A stretch of 64,000 nucleotides of DNA from Aculops lycopersici (Eukaryota; Arthropoda; Arachnida; Trombidiformes; Eriophyidae). This document shows positions 1-9,417 of the stretch, piece by piece. A model generated the notes under the pieces. That model saw nothing but the letters and a program-made list of their open reading frames with translations. It ran no database searches and was not told the origin of the DNA. Each line of letters begins with the position of its first letter. Position 1 is the stretch's first letter. The stretch is taken from NCBI GenBank assembly GCA_015350385.1, contig WNKI01000001.1, forward strand, positions 11,702,997 to 11,766,996, written 5' to 3'. The translations under genes and the position numbers were made by a program.

Positions 1-288
1 TTTTCCACCTTGAACACTACGGTCTGAAGTGAACATCCACTGGTGTAAGCAGGGCCAACAGAACAGGTGGCCACACATGGTAACAACGGCATCCCTGGCC
101 ACCTCCAAACAAATGTTACACTCAAATGTGGAATTTCTTTTCGCTTGTTCATCTGATGAGCCATCAATTGTCTCATGATTGTTTTGCTGTCGGCTTGATG
201 ATGATTGAGCCTCCTCGATAATGTTGTTTCGGTTGTTGGTTGTGCTCGATGACGGTCGCCTGAAGAAATTTGACCGTGAAAATGACAT
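1..288 (-). CDS. RNF185: RNF5/RNF185-like RING E3 ubiquitin ligase, 5' part
   Basis: The minus strand reads from an ATG at 288 through 96 codons to the window edge, so only the N-terminal part is present. A Ser/Asn/Gln-rich leader of about 55 residues precedes a RING half with the order CNICLEVARDAV, CGHLFCWPCL and HQW. This is the strongly conserved RING of the ER- and mitochondria-anchored E3 ligases RNF5 and RNF185, which act in ER-associated degradation and usually end in two C-terminal membrane helices; those would lie outside the window. The last codons after HQW do not match the family, so an intron or a short insertion may begin there. RNF5 and RNF185 cannot be told apart from this part. 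It is divergent with the PEX6-like gene to its right. Confidence 0.85.
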   Translation of the reverse strand, partial: MSFSRSNFFRRPSSSTTNNRNNIIEEAQSSSSRQQNNHETIDGSSDEQAKRNSTFECNICLEVARDAVVTMCGHLFCWPCLHQWMFTSDRSVQGGK

Positions 289-1061
289 GGTTACGGGTGA
301 TTGATGATTTGATTTGATTCAGCTCCAAACTCAGATCTTACTACTACTACCACTACAATGCTGACAACATGCACATAGGTAAAACTCAGCAACCTGTGAA
401 TATTTGATTCTATTTTGATTCCAACTTTGGGATTTGTCCTTGTCTAATCTACTTTTATCAACGCTTCTCTTGAAGATGGGGAGTTTCTACTTTAGATCTA
501 TGGAGACTATTCGTAGAAATACCGATCACATATTCTTGATTAACTTGAGAACTCTTCAGTCTTCTTAGCTAGTGGTAAAGACTCTTGCATGGGCTGACTA
601 ATATTTAGAAATTTGATTCCTGTTTCTCAGATGCTTGCTTTACAAATTGCATAGTTGAGACATTCCAACTTCAGGAGGACCTAGTTGGAGTATTCATAAA
701 TAATCGAGGATCTTGAGCTTAAGGTTTGACTGTTTAATATTTAAACTAAGAATATTATCATCTAGACTTTCCTCAATCCATAAAGGTAAATATTGCACAA
801 CGCAGTATTTTCTGGAGTTGTTGTTGCCAACATTGTTGTTAGGTTGCCAAAGTAACACGATCGTGGACTTGCGGACGATCGCACGCCTCTGTGTGCTAGG
901 ATCGCCCACAATCCCGTGCCCATTGAAAAAGCACAGTTTTCCACGGTAAACACAACCTGTTCTATTCCTTTATTTATTGCTTGTGATCTAATCATATTGA
1001 TTCCATCTCGAGGACAACCTGTAACATCATAATTAGATGTACCTGGCACGCTAATGCTACA
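289..1061. other. Divergent intergenic region between RNF185-like and PEX6-like genes
   Basis: This stretch of about 770 bases lies between two diverging start codons and probably holds both promoters. Any 5' exons of the PEX6-like gene would be here. There is an open frame at about 713 to 949 that ends just after a possible donor (ACG|GTAAAC), but its translation does not resemble the PEX6 N-domain. No TATA box or other element stands out. Confidence 0.5.
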
Positions 1062-2531
1062 ATGCAGACTGATATTGAGGATATCATCACGAGCACACCT
1101 TATTTTCAAGACCATTTGAACAAACTTTTGAAGATACTTCAACCATCGTACTGTTGCTTGGACTTGGTTATCAAAGTTCTTCTACATGGTCCAGACGGAG
1201 CCGGCAAGCGAATGCTTGCCAAGACTGCGGCCAGGAATCTAAACATGGCTTTCTTAGAGGAGAGGGTTGCAGATTTATTCGACGAGAACATTGTTGGGAC
1301 CGAGAAAAAAGTTAGAGCAGCGATATCGAAATGTGCAACTTCAGCCCCGTGTGTCATGTACCTGGCCGGACTAGAACTTCTAACGAAACTCGAGAATATA
1401 GACATGACAAGGATAGAATATTGTTTACGAGAAGTGATTGAGAATCTTCAAGACGAGGGCATGAAACAACCAATGATTCTAATTGCAGCAACGAATGACT
1501 ATGACCAAGTTTACAAGACAGTATTCTCGGACATGTTTCAATATGAAATTCCAATCCACTCTCCAGATCTACCGCAGGCTGTCGAGATTCTCAAGTCTGT
1601 ATCATCGGCAATAAATATGGACTTGGTAGCCGAAAAGTTGCTCGGCACCTGTAATAACGGTGAATACTTCATCGGCAATATATTAGCCCTGGTATCCAAA
1701 TCTCTACTAAAAAAGCCTGAATCAGAGGATAACTCACAATCACAAGATGAAGCGATCAGGTGGATGGATGTTGGAGGCTTGAATGAGGTCAAACAGGAGA
1801 TCGTGGATGCTATACAGCTATCTCTTGATTTCCCACAACTCAAGAAAACTGGTCTCAGGAGGACTGGAATTCTACTGCATGGTCCACCAGGTACCGGCAA
1901 GACCTTGTTGGCCAAAGCTATTGCTACTGAATGCAGCTTAAATTTTATCAATGTCAAAGGACCAGAGTTATTAAACGAGTATGTAGGTCAGAGTGAAGAT
2001 AATATAAGAAAACTGTTTCAACGTGCCAGAGAAAGTAGTCCATCTGTGATATTCTTCGATGAAATTGACTCGCTAGCCCCGAATCGAGGCCAAGCAGGGG
2101 ATTCTGGTGGTGTTATGGACAGAATGGTATCTCAAATCTTAGCCGAAATGGATGGCGTAGGTAAGAGTGAAGGAATTTTTGTGATAGGTGCAACAAATCG
2201 CGTCGACTTGGTGGATCCCTCGCTCCTACGACCTGGAAGATTTGACAAAGTTCTCGAGGTCCCTCTACCTGAAACAAAAGAAAGTCGAATCCAAATACTC
2301 AAAGCCCTAACACGGAAAATGAATATATCAAAAGATGTTGATCTTGAAGAGATTGAATCTTCGTTGCCTTCTAAGATGAGTGGTGCTGACTTTCAAGGTT
2401 TGTGCTCGAAGGCTATGCAATTGACATTTGATAGATGTGTTGATCTAGTGGAATCTGGAAAGGCTAGCGAAGATGAAGTTGATGTTTCAACAACAATGAA
2501 TGACTTCAAAGAAACAATAAATCAACTATAA
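1062..2531 (+). CDS. PEX6: PEX6-like peroxisomal AAA+ ATPase
   Basis: This is a 489-residue protein with two AAA modules. PEX6 pairs with PEX1 in a peroxisomal membrane hexamer that pulls ubiquitinated PEX5 out of the membrane for recycling. The second module is canonical: Walker A GPPGTGKT near residue 274, Walker B VIFFDEID near 329, the PEX6-typical GDSGGVMDR near 347, and an SRH segment GATNRVDLVDPSLLRPGRFD. The first module is degenerate: its P-loop reads GPDGAGKR and the Walker B acidic pair is missing (VMYLAGLE), as is typical of PEX6 D1. Family members usually have 800 to 1000 residues, so the N-domains are missing here. They may lie in unrecognised upstream exons or may have been lost. 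The frame stays open for about 25 codons upstream of the chosen ATG. Confidence 0.88.
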   Translation: MQTDIEDIITSTPYFQDHLNKLLKILQPSYCCLDLVIKVLLHGPDGAGKRMLAKTAARNLNMAFLEERVADLFDENIVGTEKKVRAAISKCATSAPCVMYLAGLELLTKLENIDMTRIEYCLREVIENLQDEGMKQPMILIAATNDYDQVYKTVFSDMFQYEIPIHSPDLPQAVEILKSVSSAINMDLVAEKLLGTCNNGEYFIGNILALVSKSLLKKPESEDNSQSQDEAIRWMDVGGLNEVKQEIVDAIQLSLDFPQLKKTGLRRTGILLHGPPGTGKTLLAKAIATECSLNFINVKGPELLNEYVGQSEDNIRKLFQRARESSPSVIFFDEIDSLAPNRGQAGDSGGVMDRMVSQILAEMDGVGKSEGIFVIGATNRVDLVDPSLLRPGRFDKVLEVPLPETKESRIQILKALTRKMNISKDVDLEEIESSLPSKMSGADFQGLCSKAMQLTFDRCVDLVESGKASEDEVDVSTTMNDFKETINQL

Positions 2532-2743
2532 TTTTTGCAGCTTCAATTTAAGTGGTTATATGATTTTATCGACCATCGATGGCGCATAGGCGCCCTCGTC
2601 ACAATCCAAGTTATTGTCAATAATGGCGCTCAAATGATTACGTCACAGCAACAAACATCTTCGATCTGATCTAATGCATCAAAATACTCTATTCTAACCC
2701 CTTTGTCATAGAGCAAAATCAGATCTGCTGAGACAAAGTGCAA

Positions 2744-4186
2744 TCAGTTAGGTGATGGCATGCACTTCAATCTCTCGAAGGCAGCTTTCTCGAGAGCCTC
2801 TCGGTGGTCTGGATGTGCAATCTGTATCAGTGCATAGGCTCTCTGACGGTAGTTTCGGCCAAATAGCTCTGCAATACCATACTCAGTGACGATGTAATGG
2901 GCATGAGCTCGAGTTGTGACGACACCAGCACCTGGCTTGAGGTTGTCGACAATCTTGGAAACGCCTTTCTTTGTCTGCGATGGCATGGCTAAAATCGGCT
3001 TACCTTTTCCGTCCAGACCAAGGGCGGCACCACGGATGAAGTCTACCTGACCACCAAAACCGGAGTAAACTTGGGTTCCAATGGAATCGGAGCATACTTG
3101 ACCAACGATGTCCACCTCAATGCAAGAGTTGATTGCTGTAACTTTGGGGTTCTGGGCAATGTTGAACTCCTTGTTCACATAATCGATGGTCTTCATGACC
3201 AAGAATGGATTGTCATCCATAAAGTCGAAAAGCTTTCTAGTTCCTACAGCGAATGATGCCAATATTCTACCTGGGCAAATTTTCTTCAGTCTATTGGTAA
3301 CAGCTCCAGTTTTGACTAAGTTGACTAATCCATCACTAAACATCTCTGAATGAACTCCCAAGTCTTTGTGCTTGGTCAACTGAGCTAGAACGGCATCAGG
3401 GATGGCACCAATACCCATCTGTAGAGTTGCTCCATCTTCGACTAGATTGTCTGCAATATGCTTTCCAATTGCATTTTCAACGTCACCCAAATGAGGCGGC
3501 TGGTGTTCGGGAAGCTCCATTTCTCCCTTAACTAAGGCGTCGAAGTGCGAGGTATGGATGAGGGCGTCGCCTTGGGTTCGTGGCAATCGTGGGTTTACCT
3601 GTCCAACGATATACTGTGAGTGTTGCAGGGCAGCTCGTACAACATCTACCGATGTACCGAGCGAGTGATAGCCATGTTGGTCTGCTGGGGTCACTTGAAC
3701 TAAACTGACCTTGGGTTTAATGATTCCGCGGAAGAATAGCTGAGGGATATCACCCAAAAAGATCGGGGTAAAGTCAGCCCGCCCTTCAGCGATTGGTTTA
3801 CGACAGTTCTTAGCGGTAAAGTAAGAATTTGACCTGAAAATACCCTCGCAGTCAGGGTCAAGGTATTCGCCAGGACCCTCAGTGTGGATATGGTGAACCT
3901 TGACATTTTTAAGTTGGTTCTTTTTTCCATACTCTGCTAGAGCAGGAACTAAGGCCCTTGGGGTTGCTGCGGCACCCTGAACAAATACATCGTCGCCAGA
4001 CTCGATGAATCGCATGGCCTCATCGGCGGACATCCATTTTGGCTCCTTGTGAATTGGGTGGGCTGGTTCATTGCAATACGAGTAAAGGGATCTCTTGAAG
4101 GTTGAAGTGCAACCCAAAATTTTATGAGCGTTTTGACTATTACGCGCGATACAATTTACTGCTTTGACTAAATTTCCCGATGGCAT
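2744..4186 (-). CDS. Mitochondrial acetyl-CoA hydrolase/4-hydroxybutyrate CoA-transferase-like enzyme
   Basis: This is a complete 480-residue single-exon enzyme of the class I CoA-transferase family (acetyl-CoA hydrolase/transferase type). Such enzymes move CoA between acetyl-CoA and acids such as 4-hydroxybutyrate, succinate or acetate through a glutamyl-CoA intermediate. Visible signatures are VQGAAATPRALV near residue 57, GIGAIPDAVL near 258, the catalytic Glu in HSEMFSDG near 281, the glycine-rich GFGGQVDFIRGAA near 373, and a C-terminal VTEYGIAELFGR segment. The first 30 or so residues are basic and Ser/Asn-rich, fitting a mitochondrial presequence. The length is normal for animal homologues. 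The acid acceptor cannot be decided from sequence. It is convergent with the PEX6-like gene, with stop codons about 210 bases apart. Confidence 0.9.
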   Translation of the reverse strand: MPSGNLVKAVNCIARNSQNAHKILGCTSTFKRSLYSYCNEPAHPIHKEPKWMSADEAMRFIESGDDVFVQGAAATPRALVPALAEYGKKNQLKNVKVHHIHTEGPGEYLDPDCEGIFRSNSYFTAKNCRKPIAEGRADFTPIFLGDIPQLFFRGIIKPKVSLVQVTPADQHGYHSLGTSVDVVRAALQHSQYIVGQVNPRLPRTQGDALIHTSHFDALVKGEMELPEHQPPHLGDVENAIGKHIADNLVEDGATLQMGIGAIPDAVLAQLTKHKDLGVHSEMFSDGLVNLVKTGAVTNRLKKICPGRILASFAVGTRKLFDFMDDNPFLVMKTIDYVNKEFNIAQNPKVTAINSCIEVDIVGQVCSDSIGTQVYSGFGGQVDFIRGAALGLDGKGKPILAMPSQTKKGVSKIVDNLKPGAGVVTTRAHAHYIVTEYGIAELFGRNYRQRAYALIQIAHPDHREALEKAAFERLKCMPSPN

Positions 4187-4828
4187 TTCTCAATCTTTCT
4201 GACTAGGTACAGTATTTCTGATAGATGTAAGTATTTCTTATTTTTGTTGTTATGTAACTATGACAGATTTATGTTAAGCAGATAAATTTCTCTTATGTCA
4301 GTGCAACTAGATGCCATGAAACAAAAAGCGAAGTTTCGGATACCAATTTTTATAACAAATTAAGGTAATTATTTTGAGCGATACTTCGATTGCTGCTTTT
4401 TCTTGGCAGTCCAATGTGAGTAGATCTATCTGTTATGTAATTCTAGAATTGCTTTCGACGGAAAATAGGGCAACAAACTATAGAGAGGAATTGTTTACAC
4501 TGAAGTCGATCAAGATTATCTCGCTCTATGTTTACCTCGAAACCCTGCGATAGTGCCTGCGTCCCGTTTAAGTCCCGCACACTAACTGATACGCCCACCT
4601 CAGTGCTAGTTCTTCATCCCGAACTTTTGTGCATTTTCTCCACGGCTTTTCTGATAGTAATCCGAATCGAGATGAAATGTCGGATTCTGTGCACAAACCG
4701 AGCGTACGCGCAACATTGGGCAAGTGCACTGGGGTGATGTCGGAAAACAACAAGATCCTATTTGTGTGTAAACACAGAAACTTAAAGATTAATATACTCA
4801 TCATAACTCCCCTTGAAACTTATCACTA
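4187..4828. other. Divergent intergenic region with upstream reading frames
   Basis: About 640 bases separate the CoA-transferase start from the next plus-strand start. Short plus-strand frames occur at 4528-4737 and 4629-4829. The second ends in TAA that overlaps the following ATG (TAATG at 4827-4831). Neither resembles a known protein, so they are best read as upstream ORFs or chance frames. Confidence 0.4.
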
Positions 4829-5203
4829 ATGGACCCGAGGATCCCAGAGAGGTTTCTGTCAAGTTCCAGCAAGGCCAAGGGTATAAGTGTAAGTCGACTG
4901 AAGGCCGGCAAACTACAGCGTCAACAAAGGTGTCCCTCGGTTGACACTAGTTGCATTCCAAGTTGTGCAATCGAAAATCTTATGTTATCTCTTCAAATGT
5001 ACCTAAGTTCAGCTAGACTAGTAGCCAGACTAGCTGATGATTACTACGATTCGGTAGACTTCTTACTCTCCGAGGAGGATAGGGATAATCTAAACAAGAT
5101 AATAGAGCTACGCCAGGACGTGAAGAGCGAAGTCAATGATATAGACCAATATCTGCAATCAATACTTAATAGGATCGAGCAATCAAGATCGTCATCATCA
5201 TAA
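4829..5203 (+). CDS. Small predicted coiled-coil protein, unrecognised
   Basis: This is a predicted 124-residue protein that I do not recognise. The first 45 residues are Ser/Lys/Arg-rich and probably disordered, with three cysteines near residues 32 to 49. The rest is helical and acidic: YLSSARLVARLADDYYDSV is followed by a heptad-like stretch ending in NRIEQSR and a serine run. Size and layout resemble small subunits of coiled-coil complexes such as BLOC-1, BORC or Mediator components, but no specific match is supported. The start is the first ATG in frame and its A overlaps the stop of an upstream frame. Codon use and the amphipathic helix favour real coding. Confidence 0.6.
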   Translation: MDPRIPERFLSSSSKAKGISVSRLKAGKLQRQQRCPSVDTSCIPSCAIENLMLSLQMYLSSARLVARLADDYYDSVDFLLSEEDRDNLNKIIELRQDVKSEVNDIDQYLQSILNRIEQSRSSSS

Positions 5204-5518
5204 CTGTCCATTCCAATCCAAGACTGTAATAATAATCAATTGGTGACATTGTTGGGACCGAAGAGCGTGAAAAGTTACGTGTTTTTAAAATTAGCGCTCG
5301 CCCAGCATGCGCAAGTCTAGCTGTCTCCATCTTACAAAATAAAAACATACAAAAATCCGTGTGCAAATATTTCTGCTCTTAACAAGAGAAATAATTTTGT
5401 ACTCAGGTCTCATTAGAGTTAAATGCCTCTGTATACAGCTCATTTGCCAATAACCTAAATCTCTAATAGATATATTCAAGTATTATATATGCTCCACAAT
5501 AGATAAGCAACAAATAAA
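5204..5518. other. Intergenic spacer
   Basis: About 315 AT-rich bases separate two plus-strand genes. It contains AATAAAA near 5338 and AATAAA at about 5513, just before the next ATG. No gene or repeat was seen. Confidence 0.5.
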
Positions 5519-6169
5519 ATGATCGAACAAAACACATTCAATATTGTCTTTGGTATATTCGTGCTCCTCACATGTCGGGATATCTTCTCGACGGGAAGCC
5601 AAGCAGAGCCCGAGACGGTGGTCGACAATATAGCTAGCCAACTAGACCCTGGCCACCCTAGTCTAGCCAATGAGCCAACTATGAATACGGCACCGACCAT
5701 CAAAGTGCTCTATTGTCATTCCTGTGGATATCGTCAAGCTTTCGATGAATTTGCAAGAATTCTGCAAACTCAATATCCAGAAATTAAAGTTGAGGGTGCT
5801 AACTATCAACCAAGCTGGTTCAAATATCAAATCGTAAATTTGGTATTTATCTCAAAGATTGCATTATTGGCCATGATCTACATGGATATCAACCCATTCA
5901 ATTATTTACAAATGAACACTCCTGGATTTTGGACTTACATGACGCAGAGCAAGATGACGACTTCGCTAATGATTCTATTCATGGCAAACTCGATTGAAAG
6001 CAATATGATGTCTTCAGGAGCATTCGAGATTTTCTACAATGATATGCCTATTTGGTCCAAGATTCAGACAGGCAGAGTTCCGACTGCACCAGAGCTATTA
6101 CAAATAGTAGGTTCACATAGAACGATCAACAAACCAGTAAGAGATTTCGTGCATTCCTCAATGATGTAG
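5519..6169 (+). CDS. SELENOT: Selenoprotein T-like thioredoxin-fold protein with Cys replacing Sec
   Basis: This is a 216-residue homologue of selenoprotein T, an ER-membrane thioredoxin-like oxidoreductase. The N-terminus has a hydrophobic leader (FNIVFGIFVLL) followed by a disordered linker. The redox motif CHSC lies near residues 66 to 69, where most SELENOT proteins have Cys-x-x-Sec. The second position is a TGT codon here, so no Sec recoding is needed. Family landmarks follow: IKVEGANY, a hydrophobic hairpin around NLVFISKIALLAMIYMDINPF, then MSSGAFEIFYNDMPIWSKIQTGRVPT near the end, matching the conserved block with TGAFE and P-x-WSK. The length is close to the usual 190 to 200 residues. 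Cys forms are known in insects, so this is not exceptional by itself. Confidence 0.9.
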   Translation: MIEQNTFNIVFGIFVLLTCRDIFSTGSQAEPETVVDNIASQLDPGHPSLANEPTMNTAPTIKVLYCHSCGYRQAFDEFARILQTQYPEIKVEGANYQPSWFKYQIVNLVFISKIALLAMIYMDINPFNYLQMNTPGFWTYMTQSKMTTSLMILFMANSIESNMMSSGAFEIFYNDMPIWSKIQTGRVPTAPELLQIVGSHRTINKPVRDFVHSSMM

Positions 6170-7297
6170 TGAGGAAAACGAGAGAGAAAATCTATTATTA
6201 TCTTTATTATTATGCAAATTACTATTAAAAACAAAGGTGTTATGATTTATACGCTCAATCGATGGCAACAATAACAGATACAACCATAATCAGTATTAGG
6301 CGTTTATTTAAGAATTGAACACAACGCAACAAAGTGGTAGCAGAATTAATAGTGGCACCCCTTCTGTCTCAAATGCATATAATTTTGTAATCGCAAAGAT
6401 TTTGATATGAAACCTTTATCGAGCATTTGATGTCTGTCGCCTCGCGTTGTCTGAGTTGACTAAGCGTACATTTGGTAACTAGTTTATCTTATTTTATTTT
6501 CTTTTTGATACCACAATAATGTGTCGAGTAAAGCTCGATCTCCTCGCGCCGCAATTGCAAACACAAAGCGAGCATTCAAGCTGAAGCAGCTGAGATTTTC
6601 TGTAGGCGTTAAAGATCTTGAATAGTAATTTCAAACTATTTATCAACTTTCCCATATCCAGCTGAGATAGAGAGTCGCAGAAAGAGACGTGGCTCTCGGC
6701 TCGTGGCGGCTTCACCTGGTAGTTCGAATCTCGGGCTTGGAGTCTCAAATGCGGCGTCGCGCGTTATCGCCAACTTGTTCTTCGCCAGTCTCGACGTATC
6801 CCTCACTGGCTTACAGTAACAGATTAAGTAACTCAGGTGTGCGCTCAATTATTAAGTTGCAAAATAGCATCGCCGCCATCGATTAACTCGTACAGCCTGT
6901 TGGCGGCTTAACAGGTGAATGCGCGCGGCGCGCGCGTTGCTTGACGGGAGCACTCACCTGGAATGCGCGTAGGCTGGTTTCTCCGGTGGCTGCTGCTACT
7001 GGATACGATGATTCTTGAGAGTTAGATAGCAAATGTGATGACGACAACCAGCTTCCAAGAGTTATGTTATCTATCCTCAGGTAACGAGGCATCTGGCTTC
7101 TCTTCCAAAAGTTTCTTTTTCTTCTCCTTACGAGCACATTGATCGTGGCTCACTAGAGAGTTTAGTTTACTCCAGTCGCCTAATAAGTGAAATATAACTC
7201 GTAGATTTCATTTAGTTCGAGAGAAGACGTCGACTAAAAACTTGGCCTTTAATTGAGTATTTGAGCACAATCGTCAAAGTCAACCAGTCAAATCAAG
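6170..7297. other. Intergenic region before the secreted Gln/Ser-rich gene
   Basis: About 1.1 kb without a convincing gene. It includes a GC-alternating run (GCGCGCGGCGCGCGCG) near 6918-6933. Short frames on both strands between 6494 and 7137 have no recognisable content. The last 150 bases are probably promoter and 5' UTR of the next gene. Confidence 0.45.
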
Positions 7298-8876
7298 ATG
7301 ATGAATTTACACCAAAAACTCTCGCTAGTTACCCTAGTTTTGGCCATCGGAGCCTCGAAATCGTGGGCTCTTCAAGGATTCGTAAGTATTTGATTCAATT
7401 TAGGTCAACTTCGAGAATTTTTACTTAGATCTCAAGAGTTTCAAGAGAACAATCAGTGAGGATCTTCTAGAAGCATTAAACGATGCGTAGTTATCGATCT
7501 TATTAACATGAGAATTTGATTATTGACAACAAAAAACCGACTCGCCCTTTTAGACTGATGATAATGAGACTCCCTTTGAGCCGTTCGTTTCCGATAAGTC
7601 AGAGCTTTTTAGATACAGTCGCAGTGCTAAGGGTGGATTGTTTGCAAAGTATGAGCAGCGCCAACAACAGATAGCCGAGGAGCAGCAGCAACAACAACAA
7701 TCGCCTCAAGTTGAGGTCATTAGACAAGAGGTAGCAGCTCAGTTGCCAACATTCGGTGAGGTTAACGGGTCACAGCAGGCAGTTGAGGTACAACAACAAC
7801 AAAAACAACAACAGCAGCAGGTGCAGCAACAAGTTCAGCCAGCCGTAGAGGTAGTGCAAGTTCCTGCAGTAGTTGCACCAGTTTCAGAGGCCAACCTATC
7901 CCAATCCTCGCAATCGTCCTCATCCAAATCATCGAATGCTAAAAAGATTACCACAACTACTACAACCACAACCACCACCGTCAACCAGGAGGCGCCAAGA
8001 ATCGCCAGACTCCAGGAGGTCAGAGTTCATACAGTTCCCCTGACTGAGGCCGTCCACTATGCCAACTACTTTGTTCCATCTCCAGCCGCCACCAAGGCCG
8101 CCCACTTGGAGGAGTCCTCATCGAGCTCATCATCGCACCGCTCCTCCTCGTCGTCGAGTCGCGAGGAAACCGAGACAGTTGCCGTCGCTCCGGCGCCAGC
8201 TCCACCAGCAGTCGTCCACCTGCCACCTGCCGAGGTTCCAGTTGGTCCCGATTGTCACGTCCTCCAGCGTCTAGTGGTCGAGCGTCCAGTTGCTAGCTCG
8301 GTGACTCTGCAAGTTCCGTCCGAAGTCAGCGTCAGCTCCTCGTCGAGCTCGTCCCATTCGTCGCGAGTGGTCGAGGCCGCACTCGCTCCTCAACCAGCCT
8401 TTTACATCAAGCGCATTGTAACTCCAGTGGTTCACACCACCGCTAGACTTGTGACCGCACCTGTCTCCGTGGCCCCAGCCAACAATGGACATCACAGAGA
8501 GGAGCATTTCCGGTCGGAGAGCAGATCGCTGCGCGAGGATTCTAACGGATTAAGCCAAAGCTCTAGTTCTTCATCTTCGTCATCGTCAAGCTCTCACTCA
8601 AGCAAGTCCACGACTACAAGACAAACCGCAACTCTCTTGGCCCCACCTGCACCAACTGTCACAGTTGTCCACAGATCTGCCCCAATCGTCACAGTTAGAC
8701 AAGCAGCGCCGATTGTCGCCGTCAAGACGCAACCAGCCAATAGTTATTCAGTTGATGTGGACCACCACTACACTGGACCAAATGTCAAGTACGGGTACTC
8801 GATCAAGCAGCAATCCAGTGAGCCAGCCGAGACCAAGGGAGTTGTCGTTGGTGAGAGAGTCGTTTACCTGAAGTAA
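7298..8876 (+). CDS. Secreted Gln/Ser-rich low-complexity protein, two exons
   Basis: Exon 1 is 7298-7381 and exon 2 is 7554-8876, joined in phase 0 across a 172-base intron (donor GTAAGT, acceptor CCTTTTAG). The predicted product has about 468 residues. Exon 1 encodes a signal peptide (KLSLVTLVLAIGASKSWA). The mature part has polyglutamine tracts near residues 60-140, several serine runs of 5 to 12 residues, a threonine run, and repeated Ala/Pro/Val segments such as VAPAPAPPAVVHLPPAEVPV. It ends in a Tyr/Val-rich tail around GPNVKYGYSIK. There is no Rebers-Riddiford chitin domain. The composition suggests an extracellular structural protein of cuticle, egg coat or silk, but the function is not known. 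AATAAA lies at 8991. Confidence 0.75.
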
Positions 8877-8990
8877 TTTGCCAAACCCCACCTGTTAACC
8901 ATGACAAGAGAGTTTGCAATAACTCCTTATCGAACAGTTTGTCCTGCTTACCACTTTTCCTGGTTGTGACCAATATGTAGCGACTAATGT

Positions 8991-8996
8991 AATAAA
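8991..8996 (+). terminator. Poly(A) signal of the Gln/Ser-rich gene
   Basis: A canonical AATAAA lies 115 bases after the stop codon. Confidence 0.6.
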
Positions 8997-9417
8997 CTAA
9001 CCAGATAACAAAAGGTCCATGCTTTTATATTACGATTTTCTCGTAGCTAATCTTACATTTCTACACCGAATGCGCAAGCAACTGCAGCTAAAGTTGTAGC
9101 TTTAGTTTCAATAATTGCGTTACACTCAATCTAAACTGCCTGAAAAAATAATACGCAGGGCCACCATCCAACACTGCGGTCTTTCCTGCTCGCAGATCTA
9201 TGCTGTGATCGATAAATGTAACCCAATCATTGTAGCTGTGGTTTGCGCTGTTAGGAAAAACGGTGAACTTGCTAGAAAATCTCATCTGTTTCTTGAAACA
9301 ATCAGTAATCATCAAATGAATCAGATCTGGCTTTGAGTCAACAAATTGAACAAATGGAATGGTTTATTTTTATTTTCGAGGTTTATTTAGGCAACTTAAG
9401 TTATATTAGGAATAAAC
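8997..9417. other. Convergent 3' intergenic region
   Basis: About 420 bases lie between the Gln/Ser-rich gene and the zinc-finger gene, which converge. Minus-strand AATAAA copies (TTTATT on the plus strand) occur at 9363-9368 and 9382-9387 and probably end the zinc-finger transcript. Nothing else was seen. Confidence 0.5.

Noticed and set aside
713..949. Possible 5' exon of the PEX6-like gene
   Set aside because: It has no ATG start and no PEX6 similarity, and the donor is weak. It was not included in the gene model.
6715..6745. tRNA T-loop-like sequence (GTTCGAATC)
   Set aside because: The flanking bases do not form a T-stem and no acceptor or anticodon stem is found nearby.
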